NCBI RefSeq assembly: GCF_000469155.1
Contig: NZ_AWXE01000003.1
Coordinates: 1-64,000, forward strand
Length of the DNA: 64,000 bases
From: Candidatus Micropelagos thuwalensis
GTDB taxonomy: Bacteria; Pseudomonadota; Alphaproteobacteria; RS24
Reading direction: 5' to 3'
Shown: positions 43,047-53,990 of the stretch, piece after piece
Layout of the letters: every line of letters begins with the position of its first letter
Position numbering within the stretch: position 1 is the first letter of the stretch
Made by a program: the position numbers and the translations under genes
The notes under the pieces: generated by a model
What the model saw: only the letters and a program-made list of their open reading frames with translations
Databases searched by the model: none
Told to the model about the DNA's origin: nothing

Positions 43047-43864
43047 TGAAAGAAATAGATAAAGATACAGCCTTCACATTTGCTAATGAACTTGCAGATG
43101 CGGCTGCCAAAATTACCCTACCCCTGTTTCGTCAATCTCTAGATGTATCCTCAAAAATGCAGGATGGCTTTGACCCTGTCACCAAGGCTGATAAAGACAC
43201 TGAACAAAAATTGAGGGACTTGATTAATGCGCAATACCCCGATCATGCAATTTTGGGGGAAGAGTTTGGCTTCAAAGCTGGCACTGGATATCAATGGACG
43301 ATCGATCCTATTGATGGCACACGCGCTTATATTTCAGGCATGCCAAGCTGGGGGACACTCATCGCGCTTTCAAAAATAACCGACGACGGGAATCTAACCG
43401 CCCTAATGGGGTTGGCTGACCAGCCCTATATCAAAGAACGTTATTTTGGCTGGATGTCTGGTGATGCTGCCGAAGCCAGTATGCATTCAGATGGAAGTGA
43501 TAAAAAAAATATGGCGACACGACCCTGCAAGGCCATAGAAGACGCCGTGTTGGCCACAACAGACTCAAATCTTTTCATGAACACACCCACAGAAAACATT
43601 TGGTTAAACATCAGTTCACAAACACGTTTGAATAGATATGGCGGCGACTGGTATAATTACATGCTCCTAGCAGATGGGCACATAGATGTAGTCATCGAAC
43701 AAGGACTTCAGGCCTACGACATCCAAGCCCTCATTCCTATAATTTCTGCAGCAGGGGGAATAGTGAGCGATTGGAAGGGTAATACGCCCATGCAAGGGGG
43801 TGAAGTTCTCGCTTGTGGCGACGCAGATTTACACGCGCAGATTGTTAGACTTTTATACGCTTGA
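43043..43864 (+). CDS. inositol monophosphatase family protein, HisN-like histidinol phosphatase
   Basis: 273 aa. Metal-binding motifs of the IMPase superfamily: DPVTKADKDTE, GEEFG, WTIDPIDGTRAYISGMPSWGTLIAL and the final YDIQALIPIISAAGG. TRAYISGMP and RYGGDWYNYMLLADG favour the HisN histidinol-phosphatase branch over inositol or CysQ phosphatases. It requires Mg2+. It is coupled to the N-formylglutamate amidohydrolase, so a link to histidine metabolism is possible. Confidence 0.85.
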   Translation: MMKEIDKDTAFTFANELADAAAKITLPLFRQSLDVSSKMQDGFDPVTKADKDTEQKLRDLINAQYPDHAILGEEFGFKAGTGYQWTIDPIDGTRAYISGMPSWGTLIALSKITDDGNLTALMGLADQPYIKERYFGWMSGDAAEASMHSDGSDKKNMATRPCKAIEDAVLATTDSNLFMNTPTENIWLNISSQTRLNRYGGDWYNYMLLADGHIDVVIEQGLQAYDIQALIPIISAAGGIVSDWKGNTPMQGGEVLACGDADLHAQIVRLLYA

Positions 43865-44827
43865 AGCCTTCATAAAATGGTTATCTATATCTTCAAGAAA
43901 CACCTGACGGGAGGCATCCGTTTCCATAAAAAGCTCGTGCCTAGTATCAGGATAGAGTTTTCCTTCAATGTAATCTGACAAGGCAATCGCCTTATATATC
44001 GCTTGATTAGCAACAAGCTTTTCATCCTCGGCGATACCAATAAATACAGGAATATCAAGACGTGAAAGAAAACTCTTTCTAAGCGTTTTTTGCATTGCAT
44101 TGACTGCCCCCACGGACCAACTGTGACTTTTAAACGCAATATTCACATATGGGTGGCGGTCAACAATTCTCTCATTTCTCTCAAAACGACGATCATCCAT
44201 CGTTACACGATTATAACTTGATCTGCCTGAAGCACGATCTGTAGCCGCAGATTTAAGCGGCCTATGACCCAACCAAAATAATTCATTAATACTTGTTACG
44301 ATTTTAAGAAGTGCAAGCTGAAACGGATGCTCTTTGGGACCAATCATGGGTGCAGAAAGCGCTAACGAATGAAACAATCCTTTATGAAGCACAGCTGTTC
44401 GCAAATTAATCTGACCGCCCATACTATGCGATACGCCAAAAAAAGGCGGTGGAAAACGCTGCATGATAAAATCACGCATAACGATATTCAAATCGGAAAT
44501 GTTTTTATCAAAATCTTTAAAATGTAAAACATCCCGACGAATATCTGAGCGACCACCAGAACAACCATGACTACGCCATTCAATCATGGCAACTCTGTAT
44601 CCCAAATTCAGAAAATCTTTTACGGTCTCGGCATATTTTTCCATATATTCAGCATAGCCGTGGCTCAGAACAATCGTGCCCTTTGTTTTCTCAGATGGCA
44701 GTAAGCTTTCGAATAAACCGACGCGGATAGAAACTTCTTCATCCACGGAAACCAGATAGCAATCACCCGATGGCATAGGGATATCTAAACCTTCAAGAAA
44801 CTGACTCTGTGAAACTCTTTTGGACAT
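43853..44827 (-). CDS. alpha/beta hydrolase, monoacylglycerol-lipase-like (hydrolase_4)
   Basis: 324 aa from ATG 44827; an in-frame ATG at 44872 would add 15 residues of no family character. The order is typical: VLSHGYAEYMEKYAETVKDFLNLGYRVAMIEWRSHGCSGGR, nucleophile GVSHSMGG, acid Asp in FIGIAEDEKLV and His in DTRHELFME. It likely hydrolyses monoacylglycerols or lysophospholipids (LDL or PldB-like). Its 3' end overlaps the convergent phosphatase gene by 12 bp. Confidence 0.87.
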   Translation of the reverse strand: MSKRVSQSQFLEGLDIPMPSGDCYLVSVDEEVSIRVGLFESLLPSEKTKGTIVLSHGYAEYMEKYAETVKDFLNLGYRVAMIEWRSHGCSGGRSDIRRDVLHFKDFDKNISDLNIVMRDFIMQRFPPPFFGVSHSMGGQINLRTAVLHKGLFHSLALSAPMIGPKEHPFQLALLKIVTSINELFWLGHRPLKSAATDRASGRSSYNRVTMDDRRFERNERIVDRHPYVNIAFKSHSWSVGAVNAMQKTLRKSFLSRLDIPVFIGIAEDEKLVANQAIYKAIALSDYIEGKLYPDTRHELFMETDASRQVFLEDIDNHFMKASSV

Positions 44828-44920
44828 GTGACCGCAACACCCAACTCTAATCACATGGATACAACTTTCCATTTAATCAAAACACTACTATTTATTAGAT
44901 AGCTATTGAAGGGGAAATCA

Positions 44921-46297
44921 ATGTCAGAAAATAAAAACGCCATCGGCACAGAAAATCTTGCCTGGTCATCACATATCGGATTTCTGTTGGCCTGTGTGGG
45001 TGCAGCGATTGGCCTCGGAAATATTTGGAAATTTCCTTACATGGCAGGCACACAAGGCGGCGGCGCATTCGTATTAATTTATCTGGTTACCATTTTCCTT
45101 ATCGCAATACCTGTGGCTGCGGCAGAGCTTATCACAGGTCGAATGGCAAGGCGCAACGCTGTCGACTCCGTTATTTATTTAGCGCGCGATACCAAGAACC
45201 CGGCACTTTTTGGTATTTCCGGTCTGATTGCCGTTCTTGCAAGTTTTATGTTACTGACTTTTTATCCTGTCATTTCCGGCTGGGTCATGGCCTATCTCGG
45301 CAAATCACTCATAGGTGGATTTTCGGGGTTTGACGCCGATCAAGTCGCAACAGAATTTAACAACCTTCTTGCCAATCCTGCTGAGATGATTTTCTGGCAG
45401 GTTACATTTCTGATGCTGACAGGGTTTGTTATCTCGCGTGATATCCACTCTGGCCTTGAAAAAGCAAATATATTTTTAATGCCCATTCTTTTTTTGATGC
45501 TTGTGATGGTTGTTATTTATGGCGCCATAGAGGGAGACATTGGAGCCGCAATCAGCTTTTTGTTTACGCCTGATTTTTCGAGTATCACACCTGATGTCAT
45601 TCTCTCAGCTGTCGGTCACGGATTTTTCTCGGTGGGTGTTGGAGCCGCCATGTTGATAACTTATGGAGCGTATCTAGACCATCATGTCAGCATTGGGGAA
45701 GCTGCTATCACCATCGGCATTGCAGACACAATAATAGCCTTACTTGCCGGCATTGGTATTTTTGCGATTGTCTTCGGTCAATCTCTTGAACCCGCACAAG
45801 GCCCCGGACTTATTTTCGTAACCTTGCCATTAGCGTTTTCGGATATGACCGGAGGCGGTTTTTTTGCCTCTTTATTTTTCTTGCTTGTTGTTTTTGCCGC
45901 GCTAACTTCAAATCTCGCCCTCACTGAGGTTATAGTTCGCTTTATCAGCGACAAGCTGGGGACCTCTCGCGCCAAAACAACTTTAGTTGTCTTAATGGCG
46001 TCTTTCATCATTGGCCTAACAACAATATTTTCCTTCAATATTTTGAGCGAATTCAGACTTTCTGATACTGGTGTCTTTGCCGACAAGACATTATTTGATG
46101 CTAAAGATTATGTAACATCTAATATTCTTATGCCGCTTGGGGGCTTGCTGATTGTAGCTTTTGCGGGGTGGGTTGTCCCTGCAAATACCTCACTGAAACA
46201 TTTTGGTGGAACAGCTTGGATGCACACTATTTGGCTTTGGCTGTCACGCCTCATCGCGCCATTAGGTGTTATTTGGGTTTTTATTAGCAATCTGTGA
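44921..46297 (+). CDS. sodium-dependent transporter, SNF/NSS family
   Basis: 458 aa from ATG 44921 (GAAGGGGAA just upstream). About 11-12 membrane helices. TM1 has the NSS signature HIGFLLACVGAAIGLGNIWKFPYMAGTQGGGAF with its unwound Na+/substrate site. It imports an amino acid or osmolyte with Na+. The 12-TM LeuT-like fold without a long C-terminus is typical of bacterial members. It is divergent from the lipase gene and not obviously tied to it. Confidence 0.92.
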   Translation: MSENKNAIGTENLAWSSHIGFLLACVGAAIGLGNIWKFPYMAGTQGGGAFVLIYLVTIFLIAIPVAAAELITGRMARRNAVDSVIYLARDTKNPALFGISGLIAVLASFMLLTFYPVISGWVMAYLGKSLIGGFSGFDADQVATEFNNLLANPAEMIFWQVTFLMLTGFVISRDIHSGLEKANIFLMPILFLMLVMVVIYGAIEGDIGAAISFLFTPDFSSITPDVILSAVGHGFFSVGVGAAMLITYGAYLDHHVSIGEAAITIGIADTIIALLAGIGIFAIVFGQSLEPAQGPGLIFVTLPLAFSDMTGGGFFASLFFLLVVFAALTSNLALTEVIVRFISDKLGTSRAKTTLVVLMASFIIGLTTIFSFNILSEFRLSDTGVFADKTLFDAKDYVTSNILMPLGGLLIVAFAGWVVPANTSLKHFGGTAWMHTIWLWLSRLIAPLGVIWVFISNL

Positions 46298-46531
46298 AGT
46301 ATATTTTACTAACATATTCTAAAATTTAAAACATCGAAGTCATTTATTTGTTCAGATTACTAAAGTACCTAATGAAGAATTTCTTTGATCCACTACAAAC
46401 AAGAAACTGTGACAGTTTTACTTTTGTCATATATTCAAAATAGAAAAGACATTAGGGCTATATATATATCAACCTATTACTCAAATTTACGAGTTCATTT
46501 ACACGTGGTAACCAAGGATTAAGCCAATAAA

Positions 46532-47440
46532 ATGAAAAAAATAAGTTTTCAGGCGCGTTTTTTAAAACGTATTTTTAGGCATTTCATAAAACCAATGCTT
46601 GAGAACGCAGGTGGCATTGAGGATATTAAAAGTGCTTCACGGGGGGAAGGTCCATTAAGCCGCTATTTGTCAAGGTTTATGCCTAAGCCTGATGAAAAAG
46701 TCATGATTGACCATATTTATGCTGAATGGCACGGTAAATCAGATGCTAAAGGAGCCCTTCTTTATTTGCATGGGGGGGCATTTGTGGTAGGGAGCCCCAA
46801 ATCTCATCGAGGTCTAGTTAAAAATATCACCAAATTTGCTTCATTTCGTGCATTATCAATTGATTACCGGTTGGCACCAGAACATCAATTTCCAGCTGCA
46901 CTTGAAGATGCCGAAAAAGCCTATGACTGGCTTTTGGAAAATGGCTATTCGCCTGAGAATATTGCTGTAGCGGGAGATAGTGCTGGTGGATGCTTAACTC
47001 TTGCGCTGTTGTTGAAACTTAAAGAGGTAGAGAAACCCTTACCTTCATGTGCCGTCACGATGTCGCCATGGACAGATTTGACTGGAAGTGGTGCGTCCGT
47101 TCGACTAAGAAATCATATTGACGACATGCTTGACGGCACCAAACTCAATGAAACTGCTGCACTATATCATGGTGAAACACCGGCAACGCACCCGCTTGTT
47201 TCACCACTTTTTGGTGATTTAGAAAACTTACCGCCTTTACTTATTCAGGTCGGAACTGACGAAATTCTCTGGGACGATGCATGCTCATTTGCAGAAAAAG
47301 CTAAAATGGCAGGAAATGAATGCACTCTAGAAGTATACGAAAACATGCCTCATGTTTTTCAACTCGGCGCGGATTTCGTTCCAGAGGCAAAAGTAGCGGT
47401 TAAAAAAATTACAGAATTCGTTAATACTAAAATAAAGTAG
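46532..47440 (+). CDS. alpha/beta hydrolase, hormone-sensitive-lipase family esterase
   Basis: 302 aa. Oxyanion motif LHGGAFVVGSP, nucleophile motif GDSAGGCL, acid Asp in VGTDEILWDDA and His in MPHVFQLG. These define the HSL (family IV) esterases acting on short-chain acyl esters. The 234-bp upstream region is AT-rich and has no clear promoter to my eye. It might act on the lactone or ester produced by the BVMO gene nearby, but it is separated by the transporter gene. Confidence 0.9.
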   Translation: MKKISFQARFLKRIFRHFIKPMLENAGGIEDIKSASRGEGPLSRYLSRFMPKPDEKVMIDHIYAEWHGKSDAKGALLYLHGGAFVVGSPKSHRGLVKNITKFASFRALSIDYRLAPEHQFPAALEDAEKAYDWLLENGYSPENIAVAGDSAGGCLTLALLLKLKEVEKPLPSCAVTMSPWTDLTGSGASVRLRNHIDDMLDGTKLNETAALYHGETPATHPLVSPLFGDLENLPPLLIQVGTDEILWDDACSFAEKAKMAGNECTLEVYENMPHVFQLGADFVPEAKVAVKKITEFVNTKIK

Positions 47441-47882
47441 AATTTTAATTTATATATTTAAAAAATTTTCACAAATTTATCAGAAGATTATATGGTTTGC
47501 GCCAAATGCCAAAATGGACAATTCACCATGCGACTAATCGGCGCTACAATAATTATAATGTTAAAGAAATGCGTAATAGATTGATTCTATTAAGAATAAT
47601 TTAGGTCAATAAAGCTGACATATTTACTTGTCAGTTTCCATCACAAGTGGCATATTTACATTATCAATAATGAACCTATTTAAACCTCAACTCGTAAAAT
47701 ACATGTACGTACGAGATATGGGATTATTGGCACTTTCTGGACTGTGTGTTTTTAAACATGCTTTTTGAATAAATATCATTAAGCGGTGCTTGTGGCTCCG
47801 CCCAAATATTTCCAGATACCAAAAATGGGTATTTGAATCCTTCAAATACTCAAAGCATGAATGTGAAACGAGAGTTAAATTA
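47441..47882. other. 442-bp AT-rich intergenic region before gltB
   Basis: No gene, tRNA or repeat is seen. It includes a TACGTACGA palindrome near 47704-47712. The open frame extending gltB back to 47790 lacks a ribosome binding site and coding character. The gltB promoter and any nitrogen control site probably lie here, but I cannot point to one. Confidence 0.6.
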
Positions 47883-50800
47883 ATGGATGGCAAACAAAAC
47901 CGTTATCTTTCTGATAAGAAAACAGTGTTAAAAAATGAAAAAACCTCAGGCTTGCCTGAACCTCTCGGTTTGTATAATCCGCGTCACGAACACGATGCGT
48001 GTGGCATTGGATTTGTTGCTGATATTAAAAATCGTAAGTCTCATGATATTATCTCTGACGGTCTAAAAATCCTTGATAATTTAGAACATCGAGGTGCCGT
48101 AGGTGCCGACCCCAAAGCCGGGGATGGTGTAGGTATTCTCATCCAGACACCAGATGCATTTTTCCGCAAAGTCTGCGGTGAGTCAGGGTTTGATTTACCC
48201 GAAGAAGGCAACTACGCCGTCGGTTTCTTCTTTCTACCTCCAGACACTGAAAACCGAGTTCAGATTGAGAAAATTACTGAAAAGATTGTTGGTGAAGAAG
48301 GTCACACTGTTTTGGGCTGGCGTGATGTGCCCGTCGATAACAGCGATCTTGGCGAGTCCATTTTTCCCTCGGAACCTAAATCCCGTCAGCTTTTGATTGG
48401 CAACGCGCAAGATGCTAGTGACAGAGATAAATTTGACCGTGATTTATTCGTTATCCGCCGTCGTATAGAAATTGAAGTTAAGAAAATTGATAACCCTGAC
48501 ATTAACGGGTTTTTCTACATTCCTTCGATGAACTCACGGACAGTCCTCTATAAAGGTCTTTTGCTCTCAAGCCAGCTCGGGCCCTATTACCTTGACCTCC
48601 AAGATAAAGACATGGTTTCCGCCATGGCATTGGTTCATCAACGCTTTTCAACGAACACGTTCCCAACATGGAGCCTCGCACAGCCCTTCAGAATGATTTG
48701 CCATAATGGTGAAATCAATACAGTACGCGGCAATGTCAACTGGATGGCAGCACGCCACGAGGCTCTCAAGTCTGATCTTTTTGGTGACGACCTCAAAAAA
48801 CTTTGGCCTTTGATTGAAGAAGGTCAATCCGACTCTGCATCTTTTGATAACGCTTTGGAACTAATGGTTCAAAGCGGCTATTCACTGCCGCATGCCATGA
48901 TGATGCTCATTCCAGAAGCTTGGTCTGGCAATCCTCTCATGGATGCCAAAAGACGCGCCTTTTACGAGTATAATGCCGCTTTGATGGAACCATGGGATGG
49001 CCCCGCAGCGGTTGCCTTCACCAATGGGCGCCAGATTGGTGCGACACTTGACCGGAACGGTCTACGCCCTGCCCGTTATTATGTGACCTCTGATGACCGT
49101 GTCATGATGGCATCTGAAATGGGTGTCCTGCCTGCGCCGGAAGATAAAATCACTGAGAAATGGCGTCTCCAGCCGGGCAAAATGCTTCTGATAGACCTTG
49201 AACAGGGGCGCATCATTGAAGATAATGAAATTAAAGAAGAGCTTGCTTCTGCCCAGCCCTATCAAGATTGGCTTAATCAGGCGCAAATCAAATTGTCTGA
49301 GTTGCCAGAGAGTACTGCACCTGCCCATGTCGGTTTGCATGCGCCGGTTTTAGATTTACAACAAGCATTTGGTTACACGCAGGAAGATTTAAAATTCTTG
49401 CTTTCGCCAATGGTCGAGAAAAGTGAAGAGGCAATCGGTTCCATGGGAACTGACACACCTATTTCAGCCCTCTCCGACAAATCCAAGCTTCTTTATACCT
49501 ATTTTAAACAGCTTTTTGCTCAGGTAACCAATCCGCCAATTGACCCGATTAGAGAAGAGTTGGTTATGTCTCTGGTCTCTTTTATTGGCCCGCGACCCAA
49601 TTTGCTTGAACTTGAAGATACAGCCAAACAAAAACGTCTCGAAGTCGATCAGCCAGTCCTTACAAATGCAGATTTAGAGAAAATCAGAACCATCAGCGAC
49701 ATTGAAGATAACAACTTCCATGCCAAAACTTTGGATATTTGCTGGCCTGCCGATCAGGGTGCAGACGGCATGGCTCAAAGACTTACCGCCTTGTGTGAAG
49801 AAGCTGAGATTGCGATTACGCAAAATCACGAAAATATTATTATTCTTTCAGACAGGAATTTGTCTGCGGACAAAGTTGCTATCCCTGCATTGCTCGCAAC
49901 CTCAGCTGTGCACCATCACCTGATCCGTAAAGGCCTTCGTACATCAACGGGTCTTGTGGTTGAAACTGGTGAGGCACGCGAAGTTCATCACATATGTTGT
50001 CTTGCAGGTTATGGCGCAGAAGCAGTTAATCCTTACCTCGCTTTCGAGACACTTGAGCATATGTGCTTAGAGAATGAAGAGACGCGGGATTTAACATCTG
50101 ACGAGATTGCACAGCGCTATATCAAAGCTATGGGCAAAGGTATCCGTAAAGTGATGTCCAAAATGGGGATCTCAACCTACCAGTCCTATTGCGGCGCTCA
50201 GATTTTTGATGCCATCGGCCTCTCCGGAGATTTCGTAGACGCTTATTTCCGCGGCACAGCCACAACGATTGAAGGCATTGGCCTTGAAGAAGTTGCACTT
50301 GAGACCGTTCAACGCCATACCGACGCCTTTGGGGATAAAGCCATTCTGCGTAGTAGTCTCGAAGTCGGTGGTGAATATGCGGTTCGAACACGCGGTGAAG
50401 ACCACATGTGGAATGCTGATACGGTCAGCACACTTCAACATGCTGTACGCGGTGAGGACTCAAAAACATATAAGGAATATGCCGATAAGGTAAACGTGCA
50501 GAACGAGAAATTGTTAACCTTGCGCGGTCTTTTCAAATTGAAAAAAGCCGCGGAGACTGGTCGTCAAGAAATCTCCATAGACGATGTCGAACCGGCCTCC
50601 GAAATTGTGAGGCGCTTCGCAACGGGTGCGATGTCCTTCGGCTCTATCAGCCCAGAAGCCCACCAAACCCTTGCCCTTGCCATGAACCGAATTGGCGGCA
50701 AGTCCAACACCGGTGAAGGTGGTGAAGAAGCCCAACGTTTTACGCCTCTTGAAAATGGTGATAGCATGCGCTCCGCCATTAAACAGGTCGCATCAGGACG

Positions 50801-52556
50801 CTTTGGTGTGACAACAGAATATCTTGTTAATTCAGATATGATTCAAATCAAAATGGCACAGGGTGCAAAACCCGGTGAAGGGGGGCAGTTGCCCGGTCAT
50901 AAGGTAGACCGGCGTATTGCTGCCGTACGTCATTCAACACCCGGTGTTGGCCTTATATCACCGCCACCGCACCATGACATTTATTCTATCGAAGACCTTG
51001 CACAGCTTATCTTCGACCTTAAAAACGCCAATAGTGCAGCAGACATTTCAGTTAAACTTGTCTCCGAGGTTGGGGTTGGCACTGTGGCTGCAGGGGTATC
51101 AAAAGCCCGCGCAGACCATGTAACCATCTCAGGTTTTGAAGGCGGCACAGGCGCAAGCCCGCTGACCTCCATCAAGCATGCGGGTAGCCCATGGGAAATC
51201 GGTCTTGCCGAGACGCATCAGACATTGGTACTGAACCGCTTACGGACTCGGATTTCCGTTCAGGTTGATGGTGGCCTCCGGACAGGTCGTGATGTTGTGA
51301 TTGGTGCTCTACTGGGTGCCGACGAATTTGGCTTTGCCACCGCGCCGCTCATTGCTTCAGGCTGTATTATGATGCGTAAATGTCATCTTAATACCTGCCC
51401 TGTCGGTATCGCTACACAAGATGAAACACTGCGGAAACGTTTCACCGGTACACCCGAGCATGTAATTAATTACTTCTTCTTCGTTGCCGAAGAGGTGCGT
51501 GAAATTATGGCTGAAATGGGTGTGCGGTCTTTAAACGATCTTATCGGTCAAACCGATATGCTAGATACGGATGAAGCCATCGCACACTGGAAAGCCAAGG
51601 GGTTAGATTTCAGCAAGCTGTTCGCCAAAATCGACAGCCAGGGTGAGGCTGTTTACCGCAGTCAGAATCAAGAGCATCCAATTGTCGACATTCTTGACCG
51701 CAAGCTGATTGCTGAAGCGAAGGATGCGTTGGAAAACAAAAAACCAGTCAGCATCGAGACACCAATTACAAATATTGATAGAACAGCTGGTGCCATGCTC
51801 TCAGGCGCAGTCGCCAGGAAATATGGTCATGAAGGCCTTGCTGAGGATACAATCTCTGTCCGTCTGAGCGGGACTGCCGGTCAAAGCTTCGGAGCATTTC
51901 TCGCGCATGGCGTATCTTTCGAATTGGTCGGAGAAGCCAATGACTATGTCGGGAAGGGGTTGTCGGGTGGTCGAATTGCGATTTACCCACCTGAGGAAAG
52001 CGGCATTGTCCCTGAAAAAAGCATCATTGTCGGTAATACCGTACTTTATGGCGCAATTACCGGTGAGTGTTATTTCCGCGGAGTCGCTGGAGAACGCTTC
52101 GCGGTAAGAAACTCAGGCGCATTTGCGGTTGTTGAAGGTTCTGGCGACCATTGTTGTGAATATATGACGGGTGGCTGTGTTGTTGTGTTGGGCGAAACAG
52201 GGCGTAATTTTGCAGCCGGTATGTCAGGCGGTATTGCCTATGTTTTAGATGAAAACGACGCGTTTGAATCCAAATGCAACATGTCAATGGTTGAGCTTGA
52301 AAGCATTGATGCGACAATGACGAATGAATTGTCAAACTTACGTGAGAATATGTCAGGCAATGATGCCGAGCGCCTTTATAAGTTGCTGGAAAATCATGCT
52401 CGTTACACCAATTCTGCAAAAGCAAAAACGATTCTTGTTGATTGGGACAACTGGCTGCCAAAATTTGTTAAAGTCATGCCGTCAGAATATCGTCGTGCTT
52501 TGAAAGAACTTGAAGTTGAAACAACGGACAAAGAGTCCGCACTGCCGGGAGAGTAA
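47883..52556 (+). CDS. gltB: glutamate synthase (NADPH) large subunit
   Basis: 1557 aa from ATG 47883 (GAGAG upstream); the frame opens at 47790 but that part is not conserved. C40 in HDACGIGF is the N-terminal nucleophile of the glutamine amidotransferase after removal of a 39-residue propeptide. A central domain, an FMN-binding synthase domain (GEGGEE, GAKPGEGGQLPGHKV, GGTGASP) and the 3Fe-4S motif CIMMRKCHLNTCPVG follow, ending with a beta-helix domain (SGGRIAIYPP). It makes glutamate from glutamine and 2-oxoglutarate with GltD, 3 bp downstream. Confidence 0.97.
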   Translation: MDGKQNRYLSDKKTVLKNEKTSGLPEPLGLYNPRHEHDACGIGFVADIKNRKSHDIISDGLKILDNLEHRGAVGADPKAGDGVGILIQTPDAFFRKVCGESGFDLPEEGNYAVGFFFLPPDTENRVQIEKITEKIVGEEGHTVLGWRDVPVDNSDLGESIFPSEPKSRQLLIGNAQDASDRDKFDRDLFVIRRRIEIEVKKIDNPDINGFFYIPSMNSRTVLYKGLLLSSQLGPYYLDLQDKDMVSAMALVHQRFSTNTFPTWSLAQPFRMICHNGEINTVRGNVNWMAARHEALKSDLFGDDLKKLWPLIEEGQSDSASFDNALELMVQSGYSLPHAMMMLIPEAWSGNPLMDAKRRAFYEYNAALMEPWDGPAAVAFTNGRQIGATLDRNGLRPARYYVTSDDRVMMASEMGVLPAPEDKITEKWRLQPGKMLLIDLEQGRIIEDNEIKEELASAQPYQDWLNQAQIKLSELPESTAPAHVGLHAPVLDLQQAFGYTQEDLKFLLSPMVEKSEEAIGSMGTDTPISALSDKSKLLYTYFKQLFAQVTNPPIDPIREELVMSLVSFIGPRPNLLELEDTAKQKRLEVDQPVLTNADLEKIRTISDIEDNNFHAKTLDICWPADQGADGMAQRLTALCEEAEIAITQNHENIIILSDRNLSADKVAIPALLATSAVHHHLIRKGLRTSTGLVVETGEAREVHHICCLAGYGAEAVNPYLAFETLEHMCLENEETRDLTSDEIAQRYIKAMGKGIRKVMSKMGISTYQSYCGAQIFDAIGLSGDFVDAYFRGTATTIEGIGLEEVALETVQRHTDAFGDKAILRSSLEVGGEYAVRTRGEDHMWNADTVSTLQHAVRGEDSKTYKEYADKVNVQNEKLLTLRGLFKLKKAAETGRQEISIDDVEPASEIVRRFATGAMSFGSISPEAHQTLALAMNRIGGKSNTGEGGEEAQRFTPLENGDSMRSAIKQVASGRFGVTTEYLVNSDMIQIKMAQGAKPGEGGQLPGHKVDRRIAAVRHSTPGVGLISPPPHHDIYSIEDLAQLIFDLKNANSAADISVKLVSEVGVGTVAAGVSKARADHVTISGFEGGTGASPLTSIKHAGSPWEIGLAETHQTLVLNRLRTRISVQVDGGLRTGRDVVIGALLGADEFGFATAPLIASGCIMMRKCHLNTCPVGIATQDETLRKRFTGTPEHVINYFFFVAEEVREIMAEMGVRSLNDLIGQTDMLDTDEAIAHWKAKGLDFSKLFAKIDSQGEAVYRSQNQEHPIVDILDRKLIAEAKDALENKKPVSIETPITNIDRTAGAMLSGAVARKYGHEGLAEDTISVRLSGTAGQSFGAFLAHGVSFELVGEANDYVGKGLSGGRIAIYPPEESGIVPEKSIIVGNTVLYGAITGECYFRGVAGERFAVRNSGAFAVVEGSGDHCCEYMTGGCVVVLGETGRNFAAGMSGGIAYVLDENDAFESKCNMSMVELESIDATMTNELSNLRENMSGNDAERLYKLLENHARYTNSAKAKTILVDWDNWLPKFVKVMPSEYRRALKELEVETTDKESALPGE

Positions 52557-52559
52557 GAT

Positions 52560-53978
52560 ATGGGTAAGCCAACGGGTTTTCTCGAATATAACAGACATGA
52601 CCGAAGCTATGTTGACCCAGAGGAACGGGTTCAACATTTCCGTGAGTTTGTTGTACCATTAGAAGCTGATGAGCTGAAAAAGCAGGCATCCCGCTGCATG
52701 GATTGTGGGGTTCCCTATTGCCATAATGGCTGTCCAGTGAACAACCAAATTCCTGATTGGAATGACCTGACCTATAATGGCAAATGGCAGGAAGCACTCC
52801 AAAACCTACATTCAACAAATAACTTCCCTGAATTTACAGGTCGTATCTGTCCTGCGCCTTGCGAAGCAAGTTGCACGCTTAACCTTATTGATGAGCCGGT
52901 AACAATTAAGTCAATAGAATGCGCCATCATTGACAAGGGCTGGGAAGAAGATTGGATTAAACCACTTGTTCCTGAAGCTAAAACCGGCAAATCTGTTGCG
53001 GTTATCGGCTCTGGCCCTGCAGGACTTGCAGCATCTCAGCAGCTTGCCCGTGCCGGTCATGATGTTCATCTTTATGAAAAAAATGCCAAAGCTGGCGGTC
53101 TTCTGCGATATGGCATTCCAGATTTTAAAATGGAAAAACATCTCATTGACCGCCGTGTTGAGCAATTAGAAGCTGAGGGTGTCACCTTCCATTTAAACAC
53201 ACATGTCGGTGTTGATATCACTGGCGATGAGCTTCAGGCAAAATATGATGCAGTTGTATTGGCAGGCGGCTCTGAGTCCCCACGTGACTTGCCTGTTCCA
53301 GGTCGTGAGCTTGACGGTATTCACTTTGCGATGGATTTTTTACCTCAGCAAAATCGCCGTGTCGGGCAAGAGCCAATTGGCGATATTGAACCCATTACGG
53401 CAACTGATAAACATGTTGTTGTGATTGGTGGCGGTGATACGGGGTCTGATTGCATCGGCACCAGTTTTAGACAAGGCGCACTTTCAGTTACACAACTTGA
53501 GATTATGCCTATGCCACCCGAAAAAGAAGATAAAGGTATGACGTGGCCAAATTGGCCCCTGAAACTCCGAACCTCCAGTTCTCAGGAGGAAGGTGCTGTT
53601 CGGGACTTTTCAGTAACGACCAATGAACTGATTGGTGACAACGGTAAAGTTTCTGCCCTGAAATGCGCGCGTGTTGATAATAATTTTAAACCAGAGCCGG
53701 GTAGTGAATTTGAAATCAAAGCAGATTTGGTTTTACTCGCAATGGGCTTTGTTCACCCCATCCATAAAGGTTTATTGGAACAACTTGGCGTTGATCTCGA
53801 TGAAAGAGGCAATGTAGCTGCAGACACAGAAAGCTACACCAGCACGCAAAATAAGGTTTTTGCCTGTGGTGATATGCGCCGTGGTCAGTCACTTGTGGTA
53901 TGGGCAATTCGCGAAGGTCGCCAATGCGCCAGAGAGGTCGATATGTTCCTTATGGGCGAAACAGCACTACCAAGATAA
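52560..53978 (+). CDS. gltD: glutamate synthase (NADPH) small subunit
   Basis: 472 aa. N-terminal 4Fe-4S cysteines in [17 protein letters not shown] and [12 protein letters not shown] motif [10 protein letters not shown] at about 147-156, and NADPH motif GGGDTGSDC near 289. It transfers electrons from NADPH to GltB. Start is 3 bp after gltB with GGGAGAG before the ATG, so the pair forms an operon. Confidence 0.97.
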   Translation: MGKPTGFLEYNRHDRSYVDPEERVQHFREFVVPLEADELKKQASRCMDCGVPYCHNGCPVNNQIPDWNDLTYNGKWQEALQNLHSTNNFPEFTGRICPAPCEASCTLNLIDEPVTIKSIECAIIDKGWEEDWIKPLVPEAKTGKSVAVIGSGPAGLAASQQLARAGHDVHLYEKNAKAGGLLRYGIPDFKMEKHLIDRRVEQLEAEGVTFHLNTHVGVDITGDELQAKYDAVVLAGGSESPRDLPVPGRELDGIHFAMDFLPQQNRRVGQEPIGDIEPITATDKHVVVIGGGDTGSDCIGTSFRQGALSVTQLEIMPMPPEKEDKGMTWPNWPLKLRTSSSQEEGAVRDFSVTTNELIGDNGKVSALKCARVDNNFKPEPGSEFEIKADLVLLAMGFVHPIHKGLLEQLGVDLDERGNVAADTESYTSTQNKVFACGDMRRGQSLVVWAIREGRQCAREVDMFLMGETALPR

Positions 53979-53990
53979 ATCAGGTGCGCA

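Noticed and set aside
47790-47882. N-terminal extension of gltB to 47790
   Set aside because: It adds 31 residues with no family character and lacks a ribosome binding site; ATG 47883 fits GltB propeptide length.
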